Source: Brugia malayi (taxonomy: Eukaryota; Nematoda; Chromadorea; Rhabditida; Onchocercidae). Taken from it: DNA of 64,000 nt. Shown one piece after another: positions 10,760-22,871 of this stretch. The notes beneath the pieces were generated by a model. The model was not told where the DNA came from, did no database searches, and worked only from the letters and a program-made list of their open reading frames with translations. Each line of letters begins with the position of its first letter. The first letter of the stretch is position 1. The stretch is from assembly GCF_000002995.4 (NCBI RefSeq), contig NW_025062477.1:2002001-2066000 (forward strand). The letters run 5' to 3'. The position numbers were made by a program, and so were the translations under genes.

Positions 10760-10813
10760 AATAATGCTTAGGCTTAGGCTTAAGGTATACTTAGGCTTAG
10801 GCTTAAGCATTAT
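10760..10813. repeat. Interstitial TTAGGC (telomere-type) block inside satellite, first copy
   Basis: Two TTAGGC hexamers plus a variant, a TATAC spacer, then two more TTAGGC and a variant. The block is flanked by an 11-bp inverted repeat (AATAATGCTTA ... TAAGCATTATT). TTAGGC is the nematode telomere repeat. Confidence 0.85.
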
Positions 10814-11809
10814 TTCAAATGTAAAAATTGATTTTGGTGAAAATTTTATAATTTGCAACAGTTTTTGTATATTGAACGGGAAAATAATTTCTAGTTTTAT
10901 CAATTTTGATTTTAATTAAACGTTAAAACTATTAAAATTTTCATTTTAATTAAACGTTAAAACTATCAAAAGTTTTGATTTTAATTAAACGTTAAAACTA
11001 TTAAAAAATATCAATTCATTAAAAAAAAAATTAGTTATTTTGAACTCAATTGATTAATTTGTGTGCATTGCATAGGTACTGGTCGCATACATTGTGGTCA
11101 TTTGACCAGCAAAAATAATAAAATCAAGTTTAGAAATTGAGTTCTGAATGATATTTTAGAAGCAAAATTAATTAAATTTTTAATTTGCCACTGTTCTAAT
11201 TCATTCTTACAATTGAAATTACTTTTTATTTCAAATTTAAATATCAAATTTTATGAAAATTCAATAATTTATCAGGGTTTTGTATATTAAACTATAAAAT
11301 AAATTCTAGCAATATCAAATACTCATTTTCATTAAATGTTAAAATATTTTAAAAAAATCAAATCATTAAAAAAATTAGATAATTTGAACTTGATTGATTA
11401 ATTTATAAGCGTTGCATAGGTACTGGTCAGTCACGGTGTGGTCAATTGGTCAGCATAAAATATTAAAAAAAAAAAACTTTAAAAAATAACTTTTAATCAA
11501 TATTTTATTAGCAAAATTAACTAAATTCTTTGTTTGTCACGGTTTTATTTCATTCTTACAATTGTAATTAATTTATTTTCCAAATTTAAATACCATAATT
11601 TAAGAAAATTGTGCAATTTGTAAAAGTTTTTGCATATTAAACTATGAAATAAATGCCGGTGTTGTCAAATTTCATTTTAATTAAAATGTTAAAACTATTA
11701 AAAAATATCAATTCGTAAAGAAAATTAGATATTTTGAGGTTAATTAATTTATAAGCGTTGAATAGTACTGGTCACATACATCGCGGTCATTTGACATTTT
11801 AAATAATAA

Positions 11810-11860
11810 AAAAATGCTTAGGCTTAGGCTTAGGGTGTACTTAGACTTAGGCTTAAACAT
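11810..11860. repeat. Interstitial TTAGGC block inside satellite, second copy
   Basis: A diverged copy of the block at 10760-10813, one higher-order period downstream. It begins with two perfect TTAGGC hexamers followed by variants (TTAGGG, TTAGAC, TTAGGC). Its position confirms that the telomere-like motif belongs to the higher-order repeat and is not a chance hit. Confidence 0.8.
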
Positions 11861-13334
11861 TATTTAAAATCTAAAAATTGATTTTGGTGAAAATTTTATA
11901 ATTTGCAAGAGTTTCTGTATATTGAACGGGAAAATAATCTCTAGTTTTATCAATTTTGATTTTAATTAAACATTAAAACTATTAAAATTTCGATTTTAAT
12001 TAAACTTTAAAACTATTAAAAAATATCAATTCATTAAAAAAAATAGTTATTTTGAACTCAATTGATTAATTTGTGTGCATTGCATAGGTACTGGTCGCTT
12101 ACATTGTGGTCATTTGACCAGCAAAAATAATAAAATCAAGTTTAGAAATTGAGTTCTGAATGATATTTTAGAAGCAAAATTAATTAAATTTTTAATTTGC
12201 CACTGCTCTAATTCATTCTTACAATTGAAATTAATTTTTATTTCAAATTTAAATATCAAATTTTATGAAAATTCAATAATTTATCAGGGTTTTGTATATT
12301 AAACTATAAAATAAATTCTAGCAATATCAAATACTCATTTTAATTAAATGTTAAAATATTTAAAAAAAAATCGAATCATTAAAAAAAATAGATAATTTGA
12401 ACTTAATCGATTGATTTTTATGCATTGCATAGGAACTGGTCACTTGCGGTTGGTCATTTGATCAGTACAAATAATTAAACAAATTTTAATAATTAAATTC
12501 TGAACGACATTTCAGTAGCAAAAATAATTAAATTCTTTATTTGTCACTGTTCCAGTTCGTTCTAACAATTAAAATTAATTTTGATTTCAAATTTAGATAT
12601 CGATTTTTTTTTGAAAATCCTGCAATTATTAGGAATATAAAATAAATCCCGGATTTGTCAAAATTTAATTTAATTAAATGCTAAAAAATTTAAAAATATC
12701 AATTCATAAAGAAAATTAGTTATTTTGAACTCAATTGATTAAATTTATACGTTGCATACGTAGCGGTCACTTACGGTGTGGTCAATCGACAACATAAATA
12801 AGAAAATAAACTTTAATAACTAAGTCTTTTTTAATATTCGAGAAGTGATATCAATAAAATTTTTAATTTGTCGTAGATTTAATTCATTTCTGCAGCTAAA
12901 AATAATTTTTATTTGAAATCTCAAGATCGAATTTTATGAAAATTTTATGATTTGCAATGAATCAAAACAATTTTTGTATATTAGACTACGAAACAATTTC
13001 TAGTAATAACAAATTTTCATTAAATGTTAAAACTGTTAAAAAATATATATTCATTAAAATAGTTAGATATTTTGAGCTTAAATGATTAATTTATATGCAT
13101 TGCAAGGGTACTGGTCATTTACAGTTGGTCAATTGATCAGCATAAATAATTAAGTAAACTTTAAAAATTAAGTTTTAATCAATATTTGATTAGCAAAATT
13201 AATTAAATTTATAATTTATCACGGTTTCAACTCATTCTCACAATTAAAATCAATTTTTTTTTCAAATTTAAATATGAAACTTTATAAAAATCGTATAATT
13301 TTTAAAAGTTCTTGTACATTAAACTATGAAAAAA

Positions 13335-13970
13335 ATTAATTTTGCTGACGAATTTTTGCGTAAAACTTAATTACAAAAGCGTATTTTAATATTTAAACTA
13401 TAAAATGACCACACCATACTAATCCCGCTCTGCTGCAATGCATATAACATAATGAATTAACTTCAAAATATTGCTATTTTTAGCAGTTTTGGCACTTCAT
13501 TAAATTAAAAAATGATAATTTAGAACCAATTTTCTTGTTAAATGTACGAAAACTATTACAAATTTTAAAATTTTTAAAAAATTCAAAATTTAAATTTGAA
13601 ATTAAATTTAATTTTGAACCTTAAATTGAATTAAAACATGATTAAATGAAAGTTTTATTAATTTTGCTGACGAATTTTTGCGTAAAACTTAATTACAAAA
13701 GCGTATTTTAATATTTAAACTATAAAATGACCACCCCATACTTGTCCCGCTCTGCTGCAATGCATATAACATTATGAATTAACTTCAAAATATTGCTATT
13801 TTTAGCAGTTTTGGCACTTAATTAAAATAAAAAATGATAATTTAGAACCAATTTTCTTGTTAAATGTAAGAAAACTATTACAAATTTTAAAACTTTTAAA
13901 AAATTCAAAAATTTAATTTGAAATTAAATTTAATTTTGAACCTTAAATTGAATTAAAACCATGATTAAAC
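13335..13970 (-). repeat. Two inverted satellite units in direct tandem (offset 322 bp)
   Basis: The segment starting at 13335 (ATTAATTTTGCTGACG) is repeated from 13657 with only a few differences. Within each copy, the plus strand reads AAAATGACCAC...CCATACT and TGCTGCAATGCAT. The reverse complement is the satellite core type (ATGCATTGCA ... GTGGTCATTT), so these units run opposite to the array at 10.3-13.3 kb. The second copy stops exactly where SL1 sequence begins. Confidence 0.8.
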
Positions 13971-13985
13971 TTGGGTAATTAAACC
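13967..13985 (-). ncRNA. SL1: Truncated SL1 spliced-leader gene (5' 19 nt only)
   Basis: On the minus strand 13985-13967 reads GGTTTAATTACCCAAGTTT, the first 19 of 22 nt of the nematode SL1 leader. The last three leader bases (GAG), the GT splice donor and the Sm-binding snRNA body are absent; the sequence continues as satellite. It is in the same orientation as, and about 103 bp downstream of, the 5S gene, the usual 5S-SL1 linkage in nematodes. As a source of trans-splicing leader it must be dead. Confidence 0.85.
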
Positions 13986-14088
13986 GTCGATCATACCTGC
14001 ATCATTATCATATAGTCGGCAAACAGATCAAACTATGAACCATTTTTTTTATCACATTTAATGCATGGCTAAAAAACACCAAAAGTAT

Positions 14089-14206
14089 GTCTACAACACC
14101 TGGGATTCCCAGGCCGTCTCCGATCCAAGTACTAACCAGGCCCAACGTTGCTTAACTTGACAGATCGGACGAGATGTCGTGCTTTCAACGTGGTATGGTC
14201 GTAGAC
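14089..14206 (-). rRNA. 5S ribosomal RNA
   Basis: The minus strand gives a 118-nt 5S rRNA. It has a perfectly pairing terminal stem (GUCUACGAC / GUUGUAGAC, one G-U), the internal Pol III control region with AAGUUAAGCAACGUUGGGCC, and the conserved GUUAGUACUUGGAUCGGAGAC and CCUGGGAAUCCCAGG segments. A TTTT run immediately follows the 3' end on the minus strand (14082-14085), as a Pol III terminator. It looks intact. Normally this gene is part of a long 5S-SL1 tandem array; here I see one copy abutting satellite DNA. Confidence 0.93.
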
Positions 14207-14209
14207 TAT

Positions 14210-16311
14210 CGTTACAAATATGTTGAAGCATAAATCACATCCAATCGATAATAGCACACATTTATTGTGGCGCATATTTCGTTAAAACTTTTACTTCAGA
14301 TATTAATTGTTAACTGACGTTGTTATCAATGATTTGATACAGCATACAATGATCTCTTTTTCTGGTTTTTGGTAAATGTACCATTCAGTGACTTTATTTT
14401 AATTTGTTATTTTGTAACGTTTTTGTTAAAAGATATTGTTATCATTTGATGATTTTATTACAGTTTTTTTTTTTTGTAAATTTTCCAAAAAGACTTGTGT
14501 TTTTTGAGATTTGGATTTTGTTGATCACAGTTTTGCTCTGTCACTTAATATATCATTTAATTCAAATAATGAAGCAGAATTTTATTTGAGATTTTTTTCA
14601 GCTCCTTAATTTTACAACAAAATATGAGGAAACAAGAATGCTCGAAATAACGTGGACCTGCAAACTACCTGTATTTGAATCTTTTTTTTTTGATTTTTTG
14701 TCCCTTGCTTTTTCCGTTTCTCTTGGTCTTTTGGGACATTTTTCAAACTTTATTCATTCATTTATGTATTTGATGTATTTGAAAACGAAACAATTATGAG
14801 ATAAACAAGTACGAATCGATATAATACTTTTCCTAAATAGCAAAACTCGTAGGTGTTAATTTTAGATGTTTTATTTTTACAAATTGCAGGATGAACATTA
14901 GGATAGGATAGATAAGAAAACGGTTGGAAGCTTAGAAACCAGAGGGCATTACCGAACAGAAATGTCACACTTCGTTTTCATTTTGATCTTATTGTGGTTA
15001 TCTTTCCCTAAATTCCTTAATTCACGCCTGATTTTCCTTTATTCCTAAAACATTCTTCAATGTAATTTATTTTTGCGTCATAAAAAGTTAGTTACTATCC
15101 TTGGACAGTAGCTTTTTTCTTTATTCACGATATCTGAAAAGACTTACATTCATATTGCCATTTTTTATTTATTCGTTATACATTTTTCAAAATGAAATCT
15201 AGTTTCGTTTCACCCTTTTCCTTTATTCTCTTTTTTTTTTTTCAGAAATACTGTTTAAAACAAAATTTGAAGAAATGAACCGAAAATACGCTACATCATT
15301 GACGACGTCATTAGTAAAATCTGGCATTAAATTTTGCACATTAAAGTGATCTCATTTAAGTGGACCATCAATTATTTAGAGTTTAGGAACAGAAAGTAGG
15401 TGTTATATTTCAGTTCACAATTACAGGATAAAAGTAATACTCCGCCGTCATTTTATCGGCATAATGAATCGACATAAGAAAAATTATCTTAAATCATTGT
15501 TTACATATTCTTATATAGTGTACATATTTTTATTATTTTTGCCCCAAATTTTAGTTTTACTTGCTGCTATTTTTGAAAAGTAAAATTTCCTATTACAAAT
15601 GCTTTAAGCTTGCAAGTTAGAGTCCTTAAAGCTTTGTAGGAATTTTAACTAATGACAAATCTTTTTCAACAATAACACGAAGTTGAAAGTCATAGTCGTT
15701 TACTGACTTATCTCCTTATGACTTAAGCCTAAAAATTTTCTGAAGTATCAAAAATTTATTAGTTTGGGATGACAATAAGCAAAAAAAGTCTCAAAAAGTT
15801 TTAAAATATTCAAATTTTGTTGAAAAATTTTGATTTTAGCAATGCTGCTAATATAAACATATTATAGGGTTATAGCAACTTCGATGAACAGCAATTAATT
15901 AACTTTTTGCATAAGACTATATCAGAGTGTAATCTGATCAAATTTGGCTTCATATTAATTTCTCATTTGTTTATTTTAGGACATTAAGTAATTAAAATTC
16001 AACTTTTCCAGTTTCCAAAAGATTAATACCACGAAAAGTAAGTAAATTTTTGCAGTTGAAACGTGCGTTTGCTACTGTGTTATGATTTTTTTATTAGCTT
16101 GTTTGTTTTCGAATTTTTATTTGTCATTTGAAAAGTTTTCTTGTATATTCTTTTTATACTCAAATAATTAAATACATCAAATACATCTGTTCACTTCATT
16201 AAATGTGTGAAATTGATATGAAAAAGAAAGATGCAGAATTCGAATGCAAATTATAATATTAACCGGCAGTAACAGTATTGATAGTGGTAATAATAACACT
16301 AAATGACAGCA

Positions 16312-16359
<48 letters not shown>

Positions 16360-16890
16360 TTTCCAAACCAATTCAGATATCATTATTAAACATATCCACT
16401 GCCAGTCATAACTGTTTTCAGCTAAATTCTCTTCACCTCAAGCGATTTCGTAGACAATAGCTTTCAATTTGTCAAAATCAAATATATTGTATTACTTTCA
16501 TTCATGCCAGCACTAATAGACCGTGGGAACTACACCTTATGTGTTAGTTTGTTGTAAAATTTATGTAATGTTTTTTCAGGAAGAAAAAAGCTACTCTTTA
16601 TTTATTTTTTAATTTTAAAAAATATCCCAGTGAAAAAAAAAAAATCCAAACTTTATTTTTATATTTTATAAAATTCTAGCTGCTGTTATCTTAACCACTA
16701 ATATTTGCTTGAAGTACTTTGATATAATTTAATGAATCGAAGTATTGCTTCTTGTTGGCATAATTTTTGAAATATTATAAATGAATAACTATTATCTTTT
16801 ACCTCTTAATTAACAATAGAATTTTCAAATACTAGTTTTCGAAAAAAAAAAAAAAAAAAACGATAATAATTGGGTGGATTGGATGTGCGA
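14210..16890. other. Gene-free AT-rich region
   Basis: No exon is recognised. It contains homopolymer runs and an (AAT)n microsatellite at about 16312-16360. The flank just right of the 5S gene shows no second 5S or SL1 copy. Confidence 0.55.
16312..16360. repeat. (AAT)n microsatellite
   Basis: About 16 uninterrupted AAT units. It lies in the spacer upstream of the first small secreted-protein gene. Confidence 0.95.
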
Positions 16891-16897
16891 AATGGAG

Positions 16898-17847
16898 ATG
16901 TCAAAATATTTCGCAGTGATTGCATAGAATGACTTCTTTTTTTCTTTTCTTATTTTCTTCTGTTTTTTTTTTTTTGTTAAGGTTTACAATAATTTCTATG
17001 CATCTTAACATTCTATTTGTTATACTAAAGTATTATTCAATTTTTTTTTTTTTTTTTTCATTCATGGATGATAATATATTCCAACAAATTTTGGTATTTA
17101 ACATAGGTTGGCAAAAATACTTACTGATAATTATTATTTGGACAGATATGTTGTCACATTGATCACATTTATTAATTTCCTTTCACTTAAATATTCTTTC
17201 TACATCATTCTTTATTATTCTTTTCACATTTTCTTTTTTCCTCATATTTTTTAATTTCAGGTGATTGCACTACTATTTATAATGACCATTCAACCATCAC
17301 TTGCATGCTTTGGTTGCTGTTGTGGTGGTTGTAGTAAGGCTCCAGTAAGGTAAATTTTTTTTTTTTAAATAGCTTATTTTAATTTATTTGCTTTTTTATT
17401 TCCCTATTTTTAACTCAAGAAAAAAATTGTTTTTGCTTTTAAATGAAAAGCAAATATAAAAATAATAATGGATTTTTACAAAAGGAGATTTGGTACGCCT
17501 TTTCTACTCATTGTTATTTTTTTTGTAGTTTTTATTTTTTGTTCTGTCATCAAAAATTTTTTTTCCGTTTCATTTTTACTAAGAGTATTTATTTCAGTGG
17601 TCCTCCACCTCCTAGTTTTGGTTACGGCATACCACCAGCACCATTGCCAGTATACGCAGCACCACCGCCGCAATATGCTCCGCCACGTCAAGTGATTCGG
17701 CCGCAGCAACCTGTATATGGAAAACCACAACCAATATATAAAAAACCACAATCTATTGGATCGGCTGCTTATGGTGTACAGCAGTATGACATGGGGTGGA
17801 TAGGTGAGCAACCAAATAGAGGTGAAATTATCCAATATGCTGGATAA
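16898..17847 (+). CDS. Small secreted Cys/Pro-rich protein (118 aa, hypothetical)
   Basis: The model has three exons: 16898-16915 (tentative), 17261-17349 and 17598-17847. Exon 2 encodes a hydrophobic signal peptide core (VIALLFIMTIQPSLA) followed at once by ACFGCCCGGCSKAP, a Cys-Gly cluster. Exon 3 encodes a proline/tyrosine-rich tail (PPPPSFGYGIPPAPLPVY, PQYAPPRQ, YGKPQPIYKKPQ) ending in a polar segment and TAA. The AG/T codon joining exons 2 and 3 gives Ser. Exon 1 would start MSKYFA, but its donor (GTGATT) is weak and GTGATTGCA occurs on both sides of the intron, so the start is uncertain. The family is unknown. The ACFG-Cys/Gly motif links it to the gene at 22.9-26.0 kb. A cuticle or secreted structural role is only inference. 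Confidence 0.75.
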
Positions 17848-17849
17848 AA

Positions 17850-20800
17850 TTCATGATGAATTATTATTAGCAGATTACAGCGATAGGCAAATCTTGTAGT
17901 GAATGATTTTTTAACTTTCGGAAAATTATGGAAAGAAAGTAAAGTCAATATTTTGTCAAAATATTTTTTTGTTTTATCTTTCATACTAATTAATTAATAT
18001 TATTTCTTCTTATTTTGATGTTCGGCACAACAAAAATTTTCTATTAAATTAACTAATATGCAGCATTCTTTTACAAAATGGTTTGCGAAGAAAAAAAAAA
18101 AAAATTCTAACAAATATTTTAGTTTCAATACAATTTTTGTGAAAGAAAAGAAGAAAATTATGTTTGTTTTGGAATTAGAATTAATAATTAATTTCATTTG
18201 TATCAATTAAATTGAACACAATTACTGTGCAATAATATATATATATATATTTTTTTTTCAAATTAAAAACTTGTATTCATCATTAACATGTTTCATTTAT
18301 TTAAAAAACTGAATAAAGATGTTACAACTAAATGATATGTAAGTGTTACGATAAAGAAATATGTATAAATAACACAGTGGTATTGCTCTTTGGTACATTT
18401 GAACAAGTTAAATTTTGTAATAACATCATTTGCTTATCTTTGAAATTGGACAGTTATTGAAATTTATAATACTATCTCTTTATCCCTCAAAAATAATCAT
18501 ATTACTAAAAAGAATATAAATTTATTATTATTCATGATAATAAAGTATCATTTCTTGAGAACAAAACAAAAAAGAAGAAACAATATCCTTAACAGATTGC
18601 TAACTGTAGAATCATTTATGCTTAATTAGAATAAAATGACAACATGTTAATTCAAATGTGATTAATTAACTAAAAATATCTAAATTTGGCTTGGTTAACA
18701 GCAGCTTCCGATGTGACACATTTTTTGCCTTTTGTTTTAGAAAAGGATATGATTAATTACTTATAATTTTATACTTAGATAATTCTTACCGTATTTGGGA
18801 AATTTGATAGAATAGAGCCTTTGCTTAAAAAAAATCCCGATTTAAAAATTTTTCTTTCATAAGTTTTTTTTTTTTTTTAATTTCAGGATATTTCACATTA
18901 ATTTCATCAGGTTTCTGGTAGCATCAATTTTTTTTTCGTAAAATTTAATCTATCAGCGGAAGGATCAAGAACCATTTTATAGATTGTCTCAAAATGAATT
19001 ATGGGTGAACTAAAATAACAGATGATTTAATGAATATATCATTTTGATACAAGTGAAGATAAATTTGTTTTCTCCTTTCAAATTCTTTTGTTTTTTTCAG
19101 TGTATATTCAATTAATGAAAAAAATGTTTAAAAAAAATAAATGATTCAAATCTTTTTATATTTTTTCCTGACAGAAAAAACTGTCCATTCTTTTGTTCTT
19201 TTGTAGCTATTAATTTTATTTACTTGTTTTTTTTACACTATTAAGTCTGATTTTTTGCATGCTGAAGTATTCTTCACATATGTATCATCTTTTTTTGTTG
19301 TAGCAAAATGTTTTAGACAGAAATTTGACACCAATTTTTATTTGAGTTTTTATTTTTCAATGATTTTTTGAATGAAACGTAAATTAGTATGAAAATCATA
19401 TTAATTTACTCTAATTGAAGCAAATTTTTGCAAAAAATTTTACAAGTTCATTCATGCAAACGAATTTTTGTCATTTATTATGCAAGGTATACAAGGTAAT
19501 GCTTTAAATTTCTCACCATAAAACAAAATTAAAAGAATTCATGATGACAATTTATTAATATAAAAAATGAAGTAATGCGAATTTAATGGAATATTAAATG
19601 AAAATGATACAAATGTTGATATCACAAGAATTGATAATTATATATCTATTTTTAGCTCAATTAATATTTCATGCCAAAAGTTCAAGCTTTTTATTGCATA
19701 CATTATTTAACTAAATCTTGGAGTTAACGCTAATACTGAAAGAAAAAAAAAAAAAAAAAAAAAAAAAACAAACGTAAAGCAAAAAATGTAAATAACAAAC
19801 GGAACTGAAAGTCCAGGCAACATTTAATCGTTCAAATCCTATAATTTGAAGTTATAACCAATAAATCAATATGCTAATATTCCTCATTTATTTATTTTGC
19901 ATTTTTTATGCATAATTATAGCAAGTTAAACCAGTTTCAGTTTCGTTTTTTAAATAATTGATCACTGAATGATTGATGATAAGACTTGGTAATATTTCGC
20001 GCAGAATTGATGATGACTGTATAATAATTATATTTCAACAATAACTCGATATTTTTGAAATTATTTTAAGTATTGTTTGAGGAGCTTAAATTCAATTAAG
20101 TGGATTTTAATTCTTTTTTGAATTTTATGGTTATTTATTATGTGATTTGCTATTTTACTCAAGGCAATATTTTACGTCGACAATTTTCAATAATAATATT
20201 GGAATAAATGATTCCCCAACAATTGTAAATGCCAATTTTGAAACATACAAACAATCTTTTTTCTGTTCAAAAATAGAAATTTCGATCAAAATTAAATGAC
20301 AAACAGTTTATCCACTTTGATGTTATTTTTAATAAAAATTATCACTAGTGATGGCATTGAATATGAATGAAACTTGATTAGTTAATTAAAATTAATAAAG
20401 ACAGAGTTTTTTATCTTCTTGTTATCCTCATTTTACCCTCTTTGTTAAAAAACCATTAGCAACTTTAAACGTTATTTTTATTGTATGGAATTTTTTGCCT
20501 CAACAGTTTGCAAAAATTAAAATTTAATCTTATATTTAAAGTTTATGTCTCAACAATATTTGAAATAAAGAAAAATGATGGGACAATAACCTCATTTTTA
20601 TTTTTCAAAAATAAAAAACTGAAGAAAAACGAAATGCCGAAAGTGATTACCATTTAATTTTTGTTCCGAAAAAATGATAAAATAGTTTGATTCATTTTTA
20701 TTTATAGCAATAACGTGATGTTTTTCCAAGTTAAATATTTTTAGAATTAGGTCTTTTATTAACATTTATAAAATAGGTAAAATAAGTAAAAAAGGAAATA

Positions 20801-22640
20801 TTGCCAAGATTAGCTTTAAAGATTTTAAAGTTAAGATTGTTTTAGTTCATTTTAAAAGTTTTAAGCTAAGATGATTTTAATTTTATTATGGATAATTTTA
20901 ATGATGTTCTTAGAATTTATATGATGAATTTAATTTTTCCACAATTAACATCTCTTTCGGCTAATTATTCTTTGCTACTTTTTATATCTAACACTATTAA
21001 TTAGCTGATAAATCGAATTCATTCTTTCTCAGTTTTAATATTTAGCTCAAATTTTTGATAAATATTCGTTTAATTTGCAAAATAGATTAAAAAAAATATT
21101 TTCTAATCATCAATTTACAAATGGTTTAATACCGATAACAAGTAACATTGTTTTGTTTCGATATAGAATTTCCTGTCTTTGTGTTACAAATACAATCATT
21201 ATGATTGTAATTATAAATTTACTGATATTACATCAGCAATTAAAACAATACTACATTACTTTACTAAACTTACTTTTTTACACTAAATTTACTGTATTAT
21301 AGAAGCGCAAGTATTCCTGTTATTATCAAATTTATTTTCATTATTATTATTTCCATTCTTAATAGCTTTGTCATCACAACTCAAAAATTACTATCATATG
21401 AACTGATCATTACTTACTACTATTATCAGTAGTAATAATTACTCGCTCATCTTTACAATATCCTAGAAATATTTCAATTTTTAATAATATATTATAAAAA
21501 ATAAAAGAGAAGAAAAAAAATGGAAGCAAAAAAATTACTTTAAAAATCAGGTTTTGTTAAAATTTACATATCAACAATGTTGAAGTGTGAAAATGACAAA
21601 TTGTGTGACATAAATAAACCATTTGTTTTTCCTTCGATACAAAATTTGAATGACAATATATATTTGCTATGATTTGATAAGTTCAAATTGCATATTTTCT
21701 TTTATTTTTTTTTTTTTTTTTTTTTTTCAAGATGAAGATAGAAAAGAAATTAGTAAAAAATCTTAATTAGTGTATATTTGTAATGGCATTATATTTTTTT
21801 TTATATTAAAAATAAATAAATAATTTCCAAGAAGTCATAATGATTGCATATTTTTAATGATTGATAATCATAAATTACACAGTTCCTTTCATTTCCTTTT
21901 TGTTACTTTATATATTTTTATATAATATAATAATTAAAAAAAAATGCATTCTCATCTTTATTTTTGCCTCATATTTTCATTGATAGCAAAAAAAGTGATG
22001 GAATATATTTACATAGGCAAAATATCTGTTCAAATCCATCTAGATAACGGAAAAAAAATTAGCAATTATTTTTAACAAAAAAAAAAATTAAATTAGAATA
22101 AATGAGAGAAAAATTCCAATGAACGAAAAAAAAACGAAATGAACAAACAAGAACGCAAAAAAAAAGGAAAATAATGTCATCATGCCAATATTGTGCGCTA
22201 ACTAAACATTTTGTTACAATCTATTTAATTTGAAAGAAGGGAAGAAAAACAACTGAAAATCTGATTACCTGTTCTATCCATGAATGTCAATCCTTTCTCC
22301 TTTCGTTTTATATCACCAAAATTTGGTAATTGTCTATTACACCTATCAGTGCCTATTAATCCTTTTTACACACTATTATTTACTACTACTATCAATTTCA
22401 TAATTACACTTCAAATGGCGCAAATAACAATACAATTTTTTTTCTTTCAAATGACAGGCAAAAAAGATAACAAAAGAAAAGAAAATAAACAAAAAGAAAA
22501 AGTAAGTGAGAAAACAAAAAAAAAAAAGAAAAAAAAAAAAAAGAAAAAATTAGGATAACATTTTTACAAGAAAGATTTTCATCATTATTGTAAAAAAAGA
22601 AAAAAATATTTAGGAGGTGGTGCTATAATTTTTGTGAAAA
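17850..22640. other. Gene-free AT-rich region between two related secreted-protein genes
   Basis: No exon is recognised on either strand. The sequence is dominated by A/T homopolymers, including a ~28-base poly-A at 19741-19768 and a poly-T near 21706-21727. The open frame at 22280-22558 is low-complexity Lys-rich translation of an A-rich tract. Confidence 0.55.
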
Positions 22641-22644
22641 TGGA

Positions 22645-22652
22645 TATAAAAG
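22645..22652 (+). promoter_or_regulatory. Probable TATA box
   Basis: TATAAAAG lies 220 bp upstream of the candidate start codon of the small secreted-protein gene. It is followed by a C/T-rich, ATC-rich leader free of long homopolymers, as expected for a 5' untranslated region. Assigned by position and consensus only. Confidence 0.5.
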
Positions 22653-22871
22653 CGCTCCTCATCTAATCATTTTACAATTCATCATCCATCAATAATAGCT
22701 AACCAACCATATATCTCATCTTATCTAAATTATTTTCTTCATTCTATTCATTCAATCAATTCCTATCCCATCAATTCATCTTTCAAACCAATTATTGCAT
22801 TCGAAAGTTATTGCAAATTGTTTAGAGTGCCGTAATCAGTAATTGATACTATCACACAAAATCATTCAAAT

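Larger units (their letters stand above)
10330..13330 (+). repeat. Satellite array, ~340-bp monomer, about nine diverged copies
   Basis: A diagnostic core of the type GCATTGCATAGGTACTGGTC, then about 8 bases, then GTGGTCATTTGAC recurs near 10415, 10700, 11060, 11404, 11755, 12075, 12420, 12757 and 13098. Spacing is 285-360 bp, mostly 335-350. Between cores are AT-rich segments with TTTAATTAAA, TCATTCTTACAATT and TATATTAAACTA motifs in a fixed order. Copies are diverged except for a ~1-kb block repeated with offset 1012 (for example GTTCTGAATGATATTTTAG at 11141 and 12153), which is a higher-order period of three monomers. No transposon open frame is present. Confidence 0.88.

Noticed and set aside
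10330..13330. Satellite considered as a CRISPR-like array
   Set aside because: Repeats are long, diverged and AT-rich with no short constant repeat and unique spacer pattern. The genome is eukaryotic.
16177..16383. Poly-Ile open frame on the minus strand
   Set aside because: It is the translated AAT microsatellite.
17476..17835. 119-codon minus-strand frame opposite the Cys/Pro-rich gene
   Set aside because: It is the antisense shadow of the proline-rich exon. The plus-strand reading has splice sites and a signal peptide.
22280..22558. Lys-rich open frame upstream of the Cys/Gly gene
   Set aside because: The Lys tail is translation of an A-rich tract. There is no splice support or similarity.
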